A DNA stretch of 64,000 nt from Brenneria roseae subsp. roseae (GTDB taxonomy: Bacteria > Pseudomonadota > Gammaproteobacteria > Enterobacterales > Enterobacteriaceae). The position numbers were made by a program, and so were the translations under genes. Below the pieces are notes generated by a model. The model ran no database searches. It was given only the letters and a program-made list of their open reading frames with translations, and was not told the origin of the DNA. Below are positions 8,607 to 19,269 of the stretch, one piece after another (positions within the stretch are counted from its first letter, which is position 1; the number at the start of each line of letters is the position of its first letter). Location of the stretch: positions 94,436 to 158,435 of the forward strand of contig NZ_KZ819032.1 in the NCBI RefSeq assembly GCF_003115845.1, written 5' to 3'.

Positions 8607-9941
8607 ATGCCATTAATCATTGTAGCGATTGGCGTGGCCCTACTACTGCTACTGATGATCCGTTGCAAGTTGAACGGTTTCATTTCATTGATCCTGGTTT
8701 CGCTGGCTGTTGGTCTTGCCCTCGGCTATACCACACAGGGTTCCTTCAACGTCAATGGCGTCATTGCCTCTATTAAGAACGGCGTCGGCGGCACGCTGGG
8801 AAGTCTGGCCCTGATCATGGGGTTCGGCGCCATGTTGGGCAAATTACTGGCCGATTGCGGGGGCGCCCAGCGAATCGCCACCACGCTGATTGATAAATTT
8901 GGTAAGGGACACATCCAGTGGGCTGTGGTGCTGACCGGATTTGTTGTCGGTTTTGCCCTGTTCTATGAAGTCGGTTTCGTACTGTTATTGCCGTTGGTCT
9001 TTACGATTGCGGCAGCGGCGCGTATTCCGCTGTTATTTATCGGTGTGCCAATGGCTGCCGCTTTATCGGTAACCCATGCGCTATTGCCGCCTCATCCCGG
9101 CCCGACCGCCATCAGTATTATTTTTAAAGCTGATATGGGAAAAACCTTGTTGTACGGGACGTTGATCGCTATTCCGACAGTGATCCTGGCCGGCCCGGTT
9201 TATGCTCGCTTCCTGCGGGGAATCGATAAGCCGATTCCAGAAGGATTGCACAACCCGAAAGTCTTTACCGACAGTGAAATGCCTGGTTTTGGCATCAGCG
9301 TAACGACCACGCTGATTCCGGTTATTCTAATGGCCGGCCGCGCCGTCGCTGAAATGACGTTACCCAAAGGTCATGCGTTGCTGTCTTACGCAGAATTTCT
9401 GGGCGATCCGGTCATGGCAACCCTGATTGCCGTATTAGTCGCCATCTTTACCTTCGGTCTTAACCGCGGCCGCACGATGGAACAGGTGATGGATACCATC
9501 AGCGATTCGATCAAGATCATCGCCATGATGCTGATGATTATCGGCGGCGGCGGCGCCTTCAAACAGATTCTGGTTGATGGCGGCGTGGCAAAATATATCG
9601 AAACATTGATGGCGAACAGCACGCTGTCGCCGCTGTTAATGGGATGGGCGATTGCCGCCGCGTTGCGTCTGGCATTGGGGTCTGCAACCGTAGCAGCCAT
9701 GACGGCCGGCGGGATTGTTGCGCCGATGCTGGCTATCACCGGCGTGAGCCCGGAACTGATGGTGTTGGCCGTTGGCTCCGGCAGCGTGATCTTCTCCCAC
9801 GTAAACGATCCTGGCTTCTGGTTGTTCAAAGAGTATTTTAATCTGACCATCGTTGAAACCATGAAGTCGTGGTCGGCGCTGGAAACCATTATTGCGGTTT
9901 GCGGGCTGGTAGGCTGTTTACTGTTGAATATGGTTATCTAA
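8607..9941 (+). CDS. gntT: High-affinity gluconate:H+ symporter GntT
   Basis: This 444-residue inner-membrane carrier of the GntP family imports gluconate. It follows E. coli GntT almost residue for residue (start MPLIIVAIGVALLLLLMI, end CGLVGCLLLNMVI). Family-typical segments include ALSVTHALLPPHPGPTAIS and GSVIFSHVNDPGFWLFKEY. About 12-14 hydrophobic stretches span the chain. The start ATG follows a GGAGAAT box. The gene is divergent from gntK, with shared GntR and CRP sites, and is followed by a perfect 12-bp hairpin that separates it from the convergent actP. Confidence 0.97.
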   Translation: MPLIIVAIGVALLLLLMIRCKLNGFISLILVSLAVGLALGYTTQGSFNVNGVIASIKNGVGGTLGSLALIMGFGAMLGKLLADCGGAQRIATTLIDKFGKGHIQWAVVLTGFVVGFALFYEVGFVLLLPLVFTIAAAARIPLLFIGVPMAAALSVTHALLPPHPGPTAISIIFKADMGKTLLYGTLIAIPTVILAGPVYARFLRGIDKPIPEGLHNPKVFTDSEMPGFGISVTTTLIPVILMAGRAVAEMTLPKGHALLSYAEFLGDPVMATLIAVLVAIFTFGLNRGRTMEQVMDTISDSIKIIAMMLMIIGGGGAFKQILVDGGVAKYIETLMANSTLSPLLMGWAIAAALRLALGSATVAAMTAGGIVAPMLAITGVSPELMVLAVGSGSVIFSHVNDPGFWLFKEYFNLTIVETMKSWSALETIIAVCGLVGCLLLNMVI

Positions 9942-9950
9942 CGCTGAAAG

Positions 9951-9977
9951 ACGCTACGGGGCGATGCCCCGTAGCGT
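9951..9977. terminator. Hairpin between convergent gntT and actP
   Basis: ACGCTACGGGGC pairs perfectly with GCCCCGTAGCGT around the loop GAT. The minus-strand side is followed by tctttc, so it may terminate both convergent genes. Confidence 0.65.
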
Positions 9978-10006
9978 GAGGTAAGATCGGGATACCGGGG
10001 CGGTAA

Positions 10007-11665
10007 TCAGTGAGAACTGCTGCGTGACGCCCCCACGCCGGTCTGTGAGCGCACAAACTGTGAGTGGAAACGGGCGCGTTCCTGCGCACCCGCTTCGGAG
10101 TTGTCCGTAATCGAGAATAGCCAGATGCCGATAAAAGCAACCAGCATGGAGAATAGCGCCGGGTATTCATACGGATAAATCGGCGCCGCATGACCGAGAA
10201 TTGTCACCCATACCGTCGGCCCCAGAATCATCAGTATCACCGCCGTCAGGAGTCCCGCCCAGCCGCCGATCATCGCCCCCCGCGTGGTGAGCTTCGACCA
10301 GTACATGGAGATGATGATGATTGGGAAGTTACAGCTCGCCGCGATAGAAAAGGCCAGGCCCACCATGAAGGCGATATTCTGATTCTCGAACAGAATTCCC
10401 AGTGCGATCGCCACGACTCCCAGCACCAGTACGGTGATTTTCGATACCTTCAGTTCGTCCCGCTCGGTGGCTTTCCCTTTCTTGAGCACATTGGAATAGA
10501 GGTCATGGGACACCGCCGATGCGCCCGCCAGCGTCAACCCGGCAACGACCGCCAGAATGGTCGCAAAGGCAACGGCAGAGATGAAACCCAGGAAGAAGTT
10601 ACCGCCCACCGCGTCAGCCAGATGCACGGCCGCCATGTTGTTACCACCGATCAAGGCGCCGGTCGCGTCTTTGAACGACGGATTGGCGCTGACCAGCAGG
10701 ATGGCGCCAAAGCCGATAATAAAGGTCAGAAAATAGAAATAACCCATAAATCCGGTGGCGAAAAACACGCTTTTCCGGGCCTCTTTCGCATCGCTGACGG
10801 TGAAGAAACGCATCAGGATATGCGGTAAACCCGCCGTACCGAACATTAATCCCAGCCCCAGCGACAGAGCGGAGATCGGATCGGAAACCAGACCGCCGGG
10901 GCTCATGATGGCCGCGCCTTTCGGGTGAACCGCCATCGCCTGTTTGAACAAGGCGTCGAAGCTGAAGTTGACGGATTTCATCACCATAACAGCCATAAAG
11001 GTTGCACCGAACAGCAGCAGAACCGCTTTGATAATCTGTACCCAGGTGGTGGCCAGCATACCGCCAAACATCACGTACATGACCATCAGGATCCCGACCA
11101 GAATGACCGCGACATGATAGTTGAGACCGAACAGCAATTCGATGAGTTTGCCCGCCCCAACCATCTGGGCGATGAGGTAAAGCGCGACCACCACCAGTGA
11201 GCCACAGGCCGACAGGCTGCGAATCGGACGCTGTTGCAGACGATACGATGCCACGTCGGCAAAGGTGTAACGACCCAGGTTGCGCAGACGTTCGGCGATC
11301 AGGAACAGGATGATCGGCCAGCCCACCAGGAAACCGAGCGAGTAGATCAGTCCATCGTAGCCAGAGGTGTACACCAGCGCCGAAATTCCCAGAAAGGAGG
11401 CGGCTGACATATAGTCGCCCGCGATAGCTAATCCGTTCTGAAATCCGGTAATGTTGCCGCCCGCCGTATAGTAATCACTGCGTGAGCGCGTCCGTTTGGA
11501 GGCCCAATAGGTGATATAGAGCGTGGCGCCGACAAACAGCAGAAACATCACTATCGCCTGAATGTTCAACGGTTGACGCTGAACGTCGCCCGTCAGGGCA
11601 TCGGCAGCCAATGCCGCTGGAGATAAAGCGAGCAGTCCGGGCAGCATCATGAAACGTGTTTTCAT
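10007..11665 (-). CDS. actP: Cation/acetate symporter ActP
   Basis: This 552-residue sodium:solute symporter-family permease imports acetate and glycolate. An N-terminal signal-like segment ([13 protein letters not shown]) is followed by about 13 membrane helices. Family hallmarks include [20 protein letters not shown] and [16 protein letters not shown]. It overlaps yjcH by 4 bp (ATGA) and is the last gene of the acs-yjcH-actP operon. It therefore brings in the acetate that Acs activates. Regulation is probably through the acs promoter with its CRP site. Confidence 0.96.
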   Translation of the reverse strand: MKTRFMMLPGLLALSPAALAADALTGDVQRQPLNIQAIVMFLLFVGATLYITYWASKRTRSRSDYYTAGGNITGFQNGLAIAGDYMSAASFLGISALVYTSGYDGLIYSLGFLVGWPIILFLIAERLRNLGRYTFADVASYRLQQRPIRSLSACGSLVVVALYLIAQMVGAGKLIELLFGLNYHVAVILVGILMVMYVMFGGMLATTWVQIIKAVLLLFGATFMAVMVMKSVNFSFDALFKQAMAVHPKGAAIMSPGGLVSDPISALSLGLGLMFGTAGLPHILMRFFTVSDAKEARKSVFFATGFMGYFYFLTFIIGFGAILLVSANPSFKDATGALIGGNNMAAVHLADAVGGNFFLGFISAVAFATILAVVAGLTLAGASAVSHDLYSNVLKKGKATERDELKVSKITVLVLGVVAIALGILFENQNIAFMVGLAFSIAASCNFPIIIISMYWSKLTTRGAMIGGWAGLLTAVILMILGPTVWVTILGHAAPIYPYEYPALFSMLVAFIGIWLFSITDNSEAGAQERARFHSQFVRSQTGVGASRSSSH

Positions 11666-11973
11666 TGCTTTACCTCACTCAATAACTGTCTGGTCAGGCG
11701 ATCAAATTCACCATTGGCGCGATAGACATAGATGCCCGTTAACACAAAGGACGCCACAATCAGACCCACGCCAATCGGGATTCCGCGCGTTATGCTCGAT
11801 CCCGGACCGATCGGGGTGCCCAGCCAATCAGGAGCAAACGCGATCAGCAGAATAAAACCGACATAGAGCACCAGCATGATCAGGGAAAGGATCGTGGCAA
11901 AGCGCTGTCGTTTGTTCACCAGTTCTCTAAACAGAGGATTACTTTCAATCCGTTGATAAATGGCATCATTCAT
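11662..11973 (-). CDS. yjcH: DUF485 inner-membrane protein YjcH
   Basis: This 103-residue DUF485 protein has two hydrophobic helices (about 28-50 and 62-84), typical of the small membrane partner of ActP. It sits between acs and actP as in E. coli and overlaps actP by 4 bp. Its exact role is not established; co-occurrence with ActP suggests a subunit or stabiliser. The 126-bp gap to acs holds an imperfect hairpin (CACACCATCG with CGGTGGTGTG), perhaps an mRNA processing or attenuation element. Confidence 0.94.
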   Translation of the reverse strand: MNDAIYQRIESNPLFRELVNKRQRFATILSLIMLVLYVGFILLIAFAPDWLGTPIGPGSSITRGIPIGVGLIVASFVLTGIYVYRANGEFDRLTRQLLSEVKQ

Positions 11974-12099
11974 CGTAAGTCTCCAGTAAACTATTGATTG
12001 ATCGCAGCCACACTCAGGTGGTTTGGCTTAAGGCCGGCCGCACACCATCGAACCACTATCAGGCTCGGTGGTGTGTGAAGCGCGCATTGAGTCAAATGA

Positions 12100-14061
12100 T
12101 CATTGGGCGGAAGTGCTCATGGCCTGCTTTTCTTCCAGCAGTTTTTCGACGACGCCAGGATCGGCCAGCGTGGAGGTATCTCCCAGATTACTGGTGTCGC
12201 CCGCCGCGATTTTGCGTAGAATCCGGCGCATAATTTTGCCGGATCGTGTTTTTGGCAAAGAGTCTGTCCAGTGGAGAATGTCTGGTGTCGCGATCGGACC
12301 GATCTCTTTGCGAACCCAGTTACGGACTTCGGTATATAGCTCACTGGAAGGCTCTTCGCCGTGGTTCAGCGTGATATAGGCATAGATAGCCTGACCTTTC
12401 ATATTGTGAGGAATACCGACCACCGCGGCTTCGGCGATTTTCGGGTGAGCGACCAGCGCAGACTCGATTTCCGCCGTACCGAGGCGATGGCCGGAAACGT
12501 TGAGCACATCATCAACCCGGCCGGTGATCCAGTAGTAGCCGTCTTCGTCACGGCGGGCGCCATCGCCGCTGAAGTACATCCCCTTGAAGGTGGAGAAATA
12601 GGTTTGCTCGAACCGGTCGTGATCGCCGAATAGCGTTCTTGCCTGACCGGGCCAGGAATCGATGATCACCAGATTGCCTTCGCAGACACCCTCCTGCGGG
12701 TTGCCGAGATTATCCACCAGCGCGGGTTGAACGCCGAAAAAAGGACGCGTTGCGGAACCGGCTTTGGCTTCAATGGCACCGGGCAGGGGCGTGATCATGA
12801 AGCCCCCTGTTTCTGTCTGCCACCAGGTATCAACGATCGGACATTTTCCATTGCCGATCTTGTTGAAGTACCACTCCCAGGCTTCCGGGTTAATCGGTTC
12901 GCCGACGGAACCCATGATCTTCAGGGATTCGCGTGAGGTGCCTTCAATCGCCTTGTCGCCTTCGGCCATCAGCGCGCGGATAGCCGTTGGCGCGGTATAG
13001 AGAATATTGACCTGATGCTTGTCGACGACCTGCGCCATGCGGCGTGCGTCCGGCCAGTTGGGAACGCCTTCAAACATCAGCGTAATGGCGCCACAGGCCA
13101 GTGGGCCGTAAAGCAGATAGCTGTGACCCGTCACCCAGCCGACGTCCGCCGTACACCAGTAGATATCGCCAGGATGGTAATCAAAGACGTATTTGAACGT
13201 CAGCGCCGCATAAACCAGATAGCCTCCGGTGGTATGCAGTACCCCTTTGGGCTTACCGGTCGAGCCGGAGGTGTAAAGGATAAACAGCGGATCCTCGGCA
13301 TTCATCTCTTCCGGCGGGCAATGATCGTCGGCTTGTTCGATCAGATCGTGCCACCAGAGATCGCGCCCGGTCTGCCACTCTCCCTGCTTGCCGGTGCGAC
13401 GGAAAACGATGACGTTGGTAATGGTTTTGACGCCGGGGTTTTTCAGCGCTTCATCAATATTTTTCTTGAGCGGGATAACGCGCCCGGCACGGATGCCTTC
13501 ATCCGCAGTGATCACCAGCCTGGCGCTGGAGTCAATGATTCGCCCGGCGATCGCTTCGGGTGAGAAACCGCCAAAAATAACCGAGTGGATAGCGCCAATA
13601 CGCGCACAGGCCAGCATCGCCACGGCGGCTTCCGGCACCATCGGCATGTAGATGGCGACCACGTCGCCTTTTTTGACCCCCAGAGACTTCAGGACATTGG
13701 CGAAGCGGCAAACGGAGCGGTGTAATTCCCGGTAAGTGATCTTTTTGCTTTCTTTTGCGTCATCGCCTTCCCAAACGATCGCCGTTTGATCGCCATGTTC
13801 GGCGAGATGGCGATCCAGACAGTTGGCCGCTACATTTAATGTACCATCCTCGAACCAACGGATACGGATGTGCCCGGGATCGAATGACGTGTTTTTGACT
13901 TGCCGATAAGGTTTGATCCAATCGACGATTTTCCCTTGTTCACCCCAGAAGGACGCAGGATCGTCAACGGAATGTTGATACATTTTTTTATATTTGTCGG
14001 CGTTTATCAGTGCATTTTCCGCAATTGCGGTAGGGATAGAGTGTTTATTATGTTGAGTCAT
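12100..14061 (-). CDS. acs: Acetyl-CoA synthetase
   Basis: The enzyme activates acetate with ATP and CoA through an acetyl-AMP intermediate. It has 653 residues, matching the usual 652. The AMP-binding motif [12 protein letters not shown], the block [17 protein letters not shown] and the C-terminal [11 protein letters not shown], whose lysine is the known acetylation site, are all present. The start [15 protein letters not shown] aligns with E. coli Acs. It is the first gene of acs-yjcH-actP. A near-perfect CRP site lies about 190 bp upstream, as expected for an acetate-scavenging operon induced when sugars run out. Confidence 0.97.
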   Translation of the reverse strand: MTQHNKHSIPTAIAENALINADKYKKMYQHSVDDPASFWGEQGKIVDWIKPYRQVKNTSFDPGHIRIRWFEDGTLNVAANCLDRHLAEHGDQTAIVWEGDDAKESKKITYRELHRSVCRFANVLKSLGVKKGDVVAIYMPMVPEAAVAMLACARIGAIHSVIFGGFSPEAIAGRIIDSSARLVITADEGIRAGRVIPLKKNIDEALKNPGVKTITNVIVFRRTGKQGEWQTGRDLWWHDLIEQADDHCPPEEMNAEDPLFILYTSGSTGKPKGVLHTTGGYLVYAALTFKYVFDYHPGDIYWCTADVGWVTGHSYLLYGPLACGAITLMFEGVPNWPDARRMAQVVDKHQVNILYTAPTAIRALMAEGDKAIEGTSRESLKIMGSVGEPINPEAWEWYFNKIGNGKCPIVDTWWQTETGGFMITPLPGAIEAKAGSATRPFFGVQPALVDNLGNPQEGVCEGNLVIIDSWPGQARTLFGDHDRFEQTYFSTFKGMYFSGDGARRDEDGYYWITGRVDDVLNVSGHRLGTAEIESALVAHPKIAEAAVVGIPHNMKGQAIYAYITLNHGEEPSSELYTEVRNWVRKEIGPIATPDILHWTDSLPKTRSGKIMRRILRKIAAGDTSNLGDTSTLADPGVVEKLLEEKQAMSTSAQ

Positions 14062-14247
14062 GTACGCTTCTCCTTAAACATGTTAATGATATGTCAATAG
14101 ATGGTTAAGTGTGGTTAACCGATCATATTTGTTTCTTTTTTGCGCGATGGATCACGCAACGGAGGAAAAGCAGCGAGGGATTACTTAAAAGATAGCCAAA
14201 CTGTTCATGAAATAGCCAATTTGTCATGTGAGGGGCCGAATGAGATA

Positions 14248-14263
14248 AGTGATACGCGTCACA
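14248..14263. promoter_or_regulatory. CRP-cAMP site upstream of acs
   Basis: AGTGATACGCGTCACA matches TGTGA-N6-TCACA at 9 of 10 fixed positions, 187 bp upstream of the acs start. Confidence 0.65.
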
Positions 14264-14726
14264 ATATGAAAATGGAAGACGTAAAGTGTTTATCAATAAG
14301 GGCTCTAACGATCAATTTATTGTTTTCAATAGGTTGTGTCTATTGTTATTAAGTTTTTGATCGCCCTATACGATCAAAAGGTATAAAGATCCCTCTTATT
14401 CAGCCGATAGTGGCAATACTGTTCGATGTATATTTCTATCAGTTTCGACTATTTGCCTGAATGGATGAATTAAAATGTTGCGTTTTTGTTTTTACGTTGT
14501 GTATCGGTAGGCCTGAAAAATAGACTTATCTGATTATCAACGGGTAAATAGTTATAGATAATCCACAAATTATAAAGGCGGACGAGCAGCAAAATCGGTG
14601 CTCACCAAGCCGCTGAAACAAATGACTGCGTCAGTCGAACAGAAGAAAAAGCTAACTGTTATTTTTTTGTTTTTATTCAGTAAGATCCGGTTTTGAAAAC
14701 TAAACAATTTAGATAACTACACTGCG

Positions 14727-14747
14727 CCGGAGCCCTGCGAGCTCCGG
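14727..14747. terminator. GC-rich hairpin upstream of the PAS gene
   Basis: CCGGAGC pairs with GCTCCGG around CCTGCGA. The stem is followed by tgagtttgat, only a weak T tract. It may end a short transcript or insulate the PAS gene. Confidence 0.35.
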
Positions 14748-14844
14748 TGAGTTTGATGCTTATCGATCGATTGCTTGCTGTGGGCGATAGTTGCACCAGC
14801 AGTGCTGAGCGATACCTTCTACATAGCATGAAGCAGAGGAAATA

Positions 14845-15237
14845 ATGAGTCTGATATTTGGCAGGAATGAGATCATCAGCATGCTAAGCCAACCTGTTGA
14901 GAACGATCGGCGTGCTGTGGCCGTCATTGATGAAAAGTGCAAAGTGGTATGCGCCAATTCAGCATTTAATGCCCACTTTGGACTCCGTTCTGAAATGAAT
15001 ACGCAGGTTTCCATTGATGATGTGCTGCCAATTAATGTTAAATTTGCCTATCAGGACTTTATGACGAATTCTGATGTATTAAGCACTCGCGTCGTATCCG
15101 ACCTGCTGTCCGACGGTTTTGCCAAGAACCAGTTGAGTACGCTGTCTTTTTCTAAATTGAACGTTGAAAACCGTGTATTGTCATTGCTGATCCTGAACCA
15201 GGAATCGCCGGAGCCTACGACAAACCTGGCCTCCTGA
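14845..15237 (+). CDS. Stand-alone PAS-domain protein, function unknown
   Basis: The 130-residue product starts after a strong AGAGGAAAT ribosome-binding site. Residues about 22-48 (VAVIDEKCKVVCANSAFNAH) have the typical PAS opening: hydrophobic strand, turn, then N-x-A/S-F. The next 70 residues fit the remaining PAS fold. There is no kinase, cyclase or DNA-binding output and no membrane segment. It could be a soluble sensor acting by protein contact, or the stump of a longer signalling protein. The neighbours (acs on one side, a siderophore-type receptor on the other, both more than 500 bp away) do not define its role. Confidence 0.6.
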   Translation: MSLIFGRNEIISMLSQPVENDRRAVAVIDEKCKVVCANSAFNAHFGLRSEMNTQVSIDDVLPINVKFAYQDFMTNSDVLSTRVVSDLLSDGFAKNQLSTLSFSKLNVENRVLSLLILNQESPEPTTNLAS

Positions 15238-15788
15238 ACACCATTGATGATGCGGTCAACCGGTTGAGGATATAACGCTACTTTTAGTGAAAAATATCGT
15301 CAAAAGTAAAATTGTTACTATGATAAAACAGAGTAATGCGATCAATAGTAATCGGTTGCGTTGATATCATACGGTCGCTTCCGGCTATATTGATTTGGTC
15401 ACCGGCCAGATGATTTATAATTATCTTCATGTCGCCATACCTTCAGATTGTGTTGTTTGATTGTCCGCTTTTCCCATTATTCGCCTGATTGTATATATTG
15501 CGGCGATCCCCGGTCTCACGGTATTGCCTGTCAATAAAATCATTGGCGGGTCTGACTTCTTACTGTTTCCCAGAATAGCGATTGATGTTTCTTAATTTAT
15601 TGGTTTATTAAGAAGTTTTTATTACACCCTGCTATCAATTCACTATTTTTTGCTGTTGGATTGATGGGACGGATCGTCGCATCGAGAAAATATTGCCGAT
15701 ATTTTTCGATTTTGGGTTCCCCCTGGCATGCGTTCAGTTGGCATATCTTCTGAAAACCATAATTCATCAGGATAAAGGGGATAAATGC
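15238..15788. other. Intergenic region before the TonB-dependent receptor
   Basis: This is 550 bp without a convincing gene. Short open stretches near 15390-15460 and 15480-15593 look faintly protein-like but lack starts and recognisable families. No clear Fur box was found. A FecI-type promoter is expected here, but I could not assign one with confidence. Confidence 0.4.
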
Positions 15789-18167
15789 ATGGCAAGATTT
15801 CGTACTCACTTGTTGGCCCGTGCCTTACGAGTGGCGGTGTTAGGCGCGGCTTTCGGTGTGACTCTGCCTGTCATGTCCGTGCACGCCGCCTCTGTGGCAA
15901 CCGTTCAATCCTATGCGGTACCGGCCGGTCCGCTTAACCAGGTATTAAACCAGTTCGCACAACAGGCGGGTGTGTTGCTTGCTTATGATCCGGCATTGGC
16001 GGCGGGGAAAAGCAGTACGGGATTACAAGGCAGTTACCGTGTCGATCAGGGATTTCAGCACATTCTCGGCGATAGCGGTCTGGTCGCGCAATACAGTGCC
16101 GACGGCAGCGTAACACTGGTGCCGCAAGCTGCTCAGGCGTCTGTTCCCGCGACGGTAGCCGCGCCACCTAAAAACGAACAAATTATCGTAACGTCACCAC
16201 CTAATACGGCGCTGAAGCTGGATGTTCCCCTATCGGAAACGCCGCGGTCCGTCTCCGTGGTGACTGATACGCAGATTCAGGAGCGCGATGCGAAAAAGAT
16301 TGATCAGGCTTTGCGCTATAGCGCCGGTATTCTGGCGACGCCTTACGGGCCGGACAATAAGGCTGAATGGGTCACTATTCGTGGGTTTAGCGATCAGTCC
16401 CGTTTCCAAAATGGCCTGGCGACGCTGAATGAAGACGGTTTTTATGGACAGCAGCTGGAGCCGTTTGGCGTTGAGCGTATTGAAGTGCTGAAAGGTCCTG
16501 CTTCGGTGCTTTACGGACAAAACCCGCCGGGAGGGTTGATCAACGTTATTACCAAACGTCCGACGCGTTTACCGCAAGGGCAGATAGAAGTGGAATACGG
16601 CTCTAACGACTATCGCCATCTGGCGGTCGATAGCGCCGGTCCGCTGAATGATGACGGTACGGTGTTGTATCGCGTGGTGGCGCTGGCGCGCGACACGTCC
16701 GGCGAAGTGGATTTTGCGGACAGCAAACGCTTCTATCTGGCGCCCAGCATGACTTTCCTGGGAGAAGATACCGAACTTACCGTACTGGCGAGCTATATGG
16801 ATACTCAGTCCGGTATGACCAACGGCTTCAAACTGCCGTATGGTACGTTACAGAATACCCCGTTTGGCAAAGTAGGCTATAAAACCTCGCTGGGTGAACC
16901 CGGTATTAATCATCACAATACCCGTCAGTTTAATCTTGGCTATGAATTGACTCACCATGTCAATGATACCTGGACGTTCCATCAGAACCTGAATTACACC
17001 TATCTGAATATGGATCTGCGCGGCGCTTACGTGCTGGGGATGGTTGATGGCAGCGATCGTCTTGCCAACCGCGGCCTGACTTACCGCGATGGCTTTGCGC
17101 AGAACTGGGCGACGGATAACCGTCTGGTCGGAGAGTGGCAGTTCGACGACATTGAAAACACGCTGTTATTAGGTGTGGACTATCGTCGTGCCAATACCCA
17201 AAGCCGCGATGCGAATCTGTATTCCTTCGGTGCGCCAATCGATATTTTTAATCCCGTATATGGCGACTATACGCCACCGGGGGACGATGATCTGTTCGAT
17301 CACCGTTCAGGACGTCATCAGACGGGATACTACATTCAGAACCAGATTAAATATAATGAGCGGCTCATCTTCCTGCTGGGCGGACGTTACGATGTGGCGA
17401 AATCCCGCGATCGCGATCTGACGTCAGGAGCGGATACGCGCACGGATGACTCGAAATTTACGAAAACCGCCGGGGTGATGTATCTGTTTGATAATGGACT
17501 CTCACCGTATGTGAGTTACTCCGAGTCGTTCCTGCCGGTGTCTGGTCTTGATGGGTATGGCCGCCCCTATGTTCCGGAAGAAGGGCAGCAGACAGAGGCC
17601 GGGGTGAAATATACGCCGGAAGGATTCAACGGATATGCTTCCCTTGCCTTGTTCAATCTGGAACAGAAAAACGTCAAGACCACCGATCCGGCGAATCCAA
17701 GCCGAACCATTCAGGCAGGTGAGGCGCGCTCCCGCGGTGTTGAATTGGAATTCAGCGGTGAAGTGTATTCCGGGCTGACGCTGACGGCCAACTACACCTA
17801 TAACGAAGTGAAAACCACGAAATCCGGTACGGTAGGGGAGAAGGGGAATCGCTTGCCCGGATTGCCCGAACACATTGTTTCCGGTTGGGCAACGTATGCC
17901 TTTAAAGGACCGCTGGAAGGGTTAACGGTCGGCAGCGGGATTCGCTATGTCGGCAGTTCTTACGGCGATATTGAGAATACCGCCGCTATGAAAGTGCCTG
18001 CCTACACGCTGTGGGATGCCATGATCGCCTACGATTTCAGCAAAGACTGGCGGCTACAGGTCAATGCCACCAACCTGGCGAATCATGAGTACGTCAGCGC
18101 CTGTAACTACTGGTGTTACTACGGAGAAGGGCGCAACGTCAGCGCGAATATCAGCTATCGCTGGTAA
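15789..18167 (+). CDS. TonB-dependent ferric-siderophore receptor with STN signalling domain
   Basis: The outer-membrane receptor has 792 residues. The start at 15789 gives a signal peptide (MARFRTHLLARALRVAVLGA...VHAA) and follows AAGGGGAT. Residues about 40-112 form the STN domain that contacts an anti-sigma factor of the FecR type. Next come a TonB-box-like EQIIVTSPP, the plug (VERIEVLKGPASVLYGQNPPGG) and a 22-strand barrel ending in the aromatic NISYRW. It belongs to the FpvA/FhuE/FecA-like group. The matching FecI/FecR pair lies 6 kb to the right, beyond an ABC cluster. The ligand is unknown. A 12-bp hairpin terminates it against the convergent MBL gene. Confidence 0.93.
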   Translation: MARFRTHLLARALRVAVLGAAFGVTLPVMSVHAASVATVQSYAVPAGPLNQVLNQFAQQAGVLLAYDPALAAGKSSTGLQGSYRVDQGFQHILGDSGLVAQYSADGSVTLVPQAAQASVPATVAAPPKNEQIIVTSPPNTALKLDVPLSETPRSVSVVTDTQIQERDAKKIDQALRYSAGILATPYGPDNKAEWVTIRGFSDQSRFQNGLATLNEDGFYGQQLEPFGVERIEVLKGPASVLYGQNPPGGLINVITKRPTRLPQGQIEVEYGSNDYRHLAVDSAGPLNDDGTVLYRVVALARDTSGEVDFADSKRFYLAPSMTFLGEDTELTVLASYMDTQSGMTNGFKLPYGTLQNTPFGKVGYKTSLGEPGINHHNTRQFNLGYELTHHVNDTWTFHQNLNYTYLNMDLRGAYVLGMVDGSDRLANRGLTYRDGFAQNWATDNRLVGEWQFDDIENTLLLGVDYRRANTQSRDANLYSFGAPIDIFNPVYGDYTPPGDDDLFDHRSGRHQTGYYIQNQIKYNERLIFLLGGRYDVAKSRDRDLTSGADTRTDDSKFTKTAGVMYLFDNGLSPYVSYSESFLPVSGLDGYGRPYVPEEGQQTEAGVKYTPEGFNGYASLALFNLEQKNVKTTDPANPSRTIQAGEARSRGVELEFSGEVYSGLTLTANYTYNEVKTTKSGTVGEKGNRLPGLPEHIVSGWATYAFKGPLEGLTVGSGIRYVGSSYGDIENTAAMKVPAYTLWDAMIAYDFSKDWRLQVNATNLANHEYVSACNYWCYYGEGRNVSANISYRW

Positions 18168-18186
18168 CCCGCTTGCGTATGAAGGG

Positions 18187-18214
18187 ATGATGCCGGTCAC
18201 TTGACCGGCATCAT
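18187..18214. terminator. Bidirectional hairpin between receptor and MBL gene
   Basis: ATGATGCCGGTC pairs perfectly with GACCGGCATCAT. The hairpin overlaps the stop codon of the convergent MBL gene. Confidence 0.6.
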
Positions 18215-19269
18215 GATTCCATCCTGATCGCTGGCCAATCGATGATGTCGCATCCCAGTGCTTGCCCCCAGTCGGCTGTGCTGTCAAGAGGGGTAAACAG
18301 CGGCGCCAGATGGCGGCATTCCAGCATGCCGACAAGTTGTTGCAGGCAACGCCGCGTCGGGTGTACGTTCCAGCGGTAGAAATCGACCTCGCCTGCCAGC
18401 CACTGCCGCCGGGCCCGGTGATTGAGATGGCCGGTGAATAAAATACGGTGACTGAAGTCAGGCTGTGCCCGCAGTTCGCCGGCAGTGCCGCTCTGTCCAT
18501 CAGGATTGGCGGCCAGCAGCAGCGGCATTTCCGGCGAAAAAGGCGGCAGTGTTCGCGCCAGACTTTGCAGTTCGGCTTGCACGCCGGGTTGCAGGCTGCC
18601 GTCGTCATGCTCCGCCATCCTCTCCAGCATGGCGCGGCAAGGCGTATCCAGCGTCATTCCGGTTGCGTTGCGACGCGCCAGCAGCAAGGCCATTTCCACC
18701 GCCCGTCCGGAGGGCGGCACCGGACATAGCGCTGGCTGAACCAACTGCGCCAGCAGCGCTTCCCGCTGCTGGTTCTGGGCGACGTCATACAAACCGTAGG
18801 ACGCGTCCACCAGCGCCAGCCGCGCCGCGGGCGGTCTGTCGAAGCGGAACAACGCGGATTCCAGGCTGATATCGCCGCTGTAAAACAGTCCGCCAGACAT
18901 GTTCAGATGAAACCAGACTCCGCCGTAGGCATGACCGCTGCTGCCGGTGGTGACGGTCAACGGCCCCAGGCCGAACTGGCCGCGAACGGGAATTATCCGC
19001 ACATCCAGCCCAGAGGGCAGAGCCTGAGCCGTGATGCCGGTGCAATATACCGGCGTCTGTGGCGGCAGGCGCGTCAAACCGCCGATGTGATCCTCATGGT
19101 CATGGCTCAACAGGATCGCATCAAGATCGTCAGGTATCGGCCACGGTTCGTCATCCGGCTCCAGCGCGCCGCCTGCATCGAGCAGTATGCGCTGCGACGG
19201 CGTGGTCACCAGTATGGCCGCCGGCGCCTTGCCGTGCTGACCGCTAAGAATATCGATACTGACGCTCAT
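18211..19269 (-). CDS. Metallo-beta-lactamase-fold hydrolase
   Basis: This 352-residue MBL-fold protein carries the metal-binding motif SHDHEDH (residues about 54-60) and further ligand histidines in GSSGHAYGG and, near the C-terminus, FTGHLNHRA. No signal peptide is seen. It overlaps the ABC ATPase gene by 4 bp (ATGA) and is the last gene of a four-gene ABC operon. It probably processes whatever that transporter imports. A phosphodiester, phosphoester or lactone substrate would fit the fold and a DeoR-type regulator (compare the known UlaG/UlaR pairing), but this is inference. Confidence 0.85.
   Translation of the reverse strand: MSVSIDILSGQHGKAPAAILVTTPSQRILLDAGGALEPDDEPWPIPDDLDAILLSHDHEDHIGGLTRLPPQTPVYCTGITAQALPSGLDVRIIPVRGQFGLGPLTVTTGSSGHAYGGVWFHLNMSGGLFYSGDISLESALFRFDRPPAARLALVDASYGLYDVAQNQQREALLAQLVQPALCPVPPSGRAVEMALLLARRNATGMTLDTPCRAMLERMAEHDDGSLQPGVQAELQSLARTLPPFSPEMPLLLAANPDGQSGTAGELRAQPDFSHRILFTGHLNHRARRQWLAGEVDFYRWNVHPTRRCLQQLVGMLECRHLAPLFTPLDSTADWGQALGCDIIDWPAIRMES

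Larger units (their letters stand above)
14062..14844. other. Intergenic region upstream of acs
   Basis: This 780-bp AT-rich gap contains the acs promoter region with a CRP site and, near its right end, a small hairpin. Short frames here (for example 14140-14352) have no start signal or recognisable family. The gltP gene that is divergent to acs in E. coli is missing. Confidence 0.5.

Noticed and set aside
15390..15593. Two short open stretches that look protein-like upstream of the receptor
   Set aside because: No start codon, no ribosome-binding site and no recognisable family.
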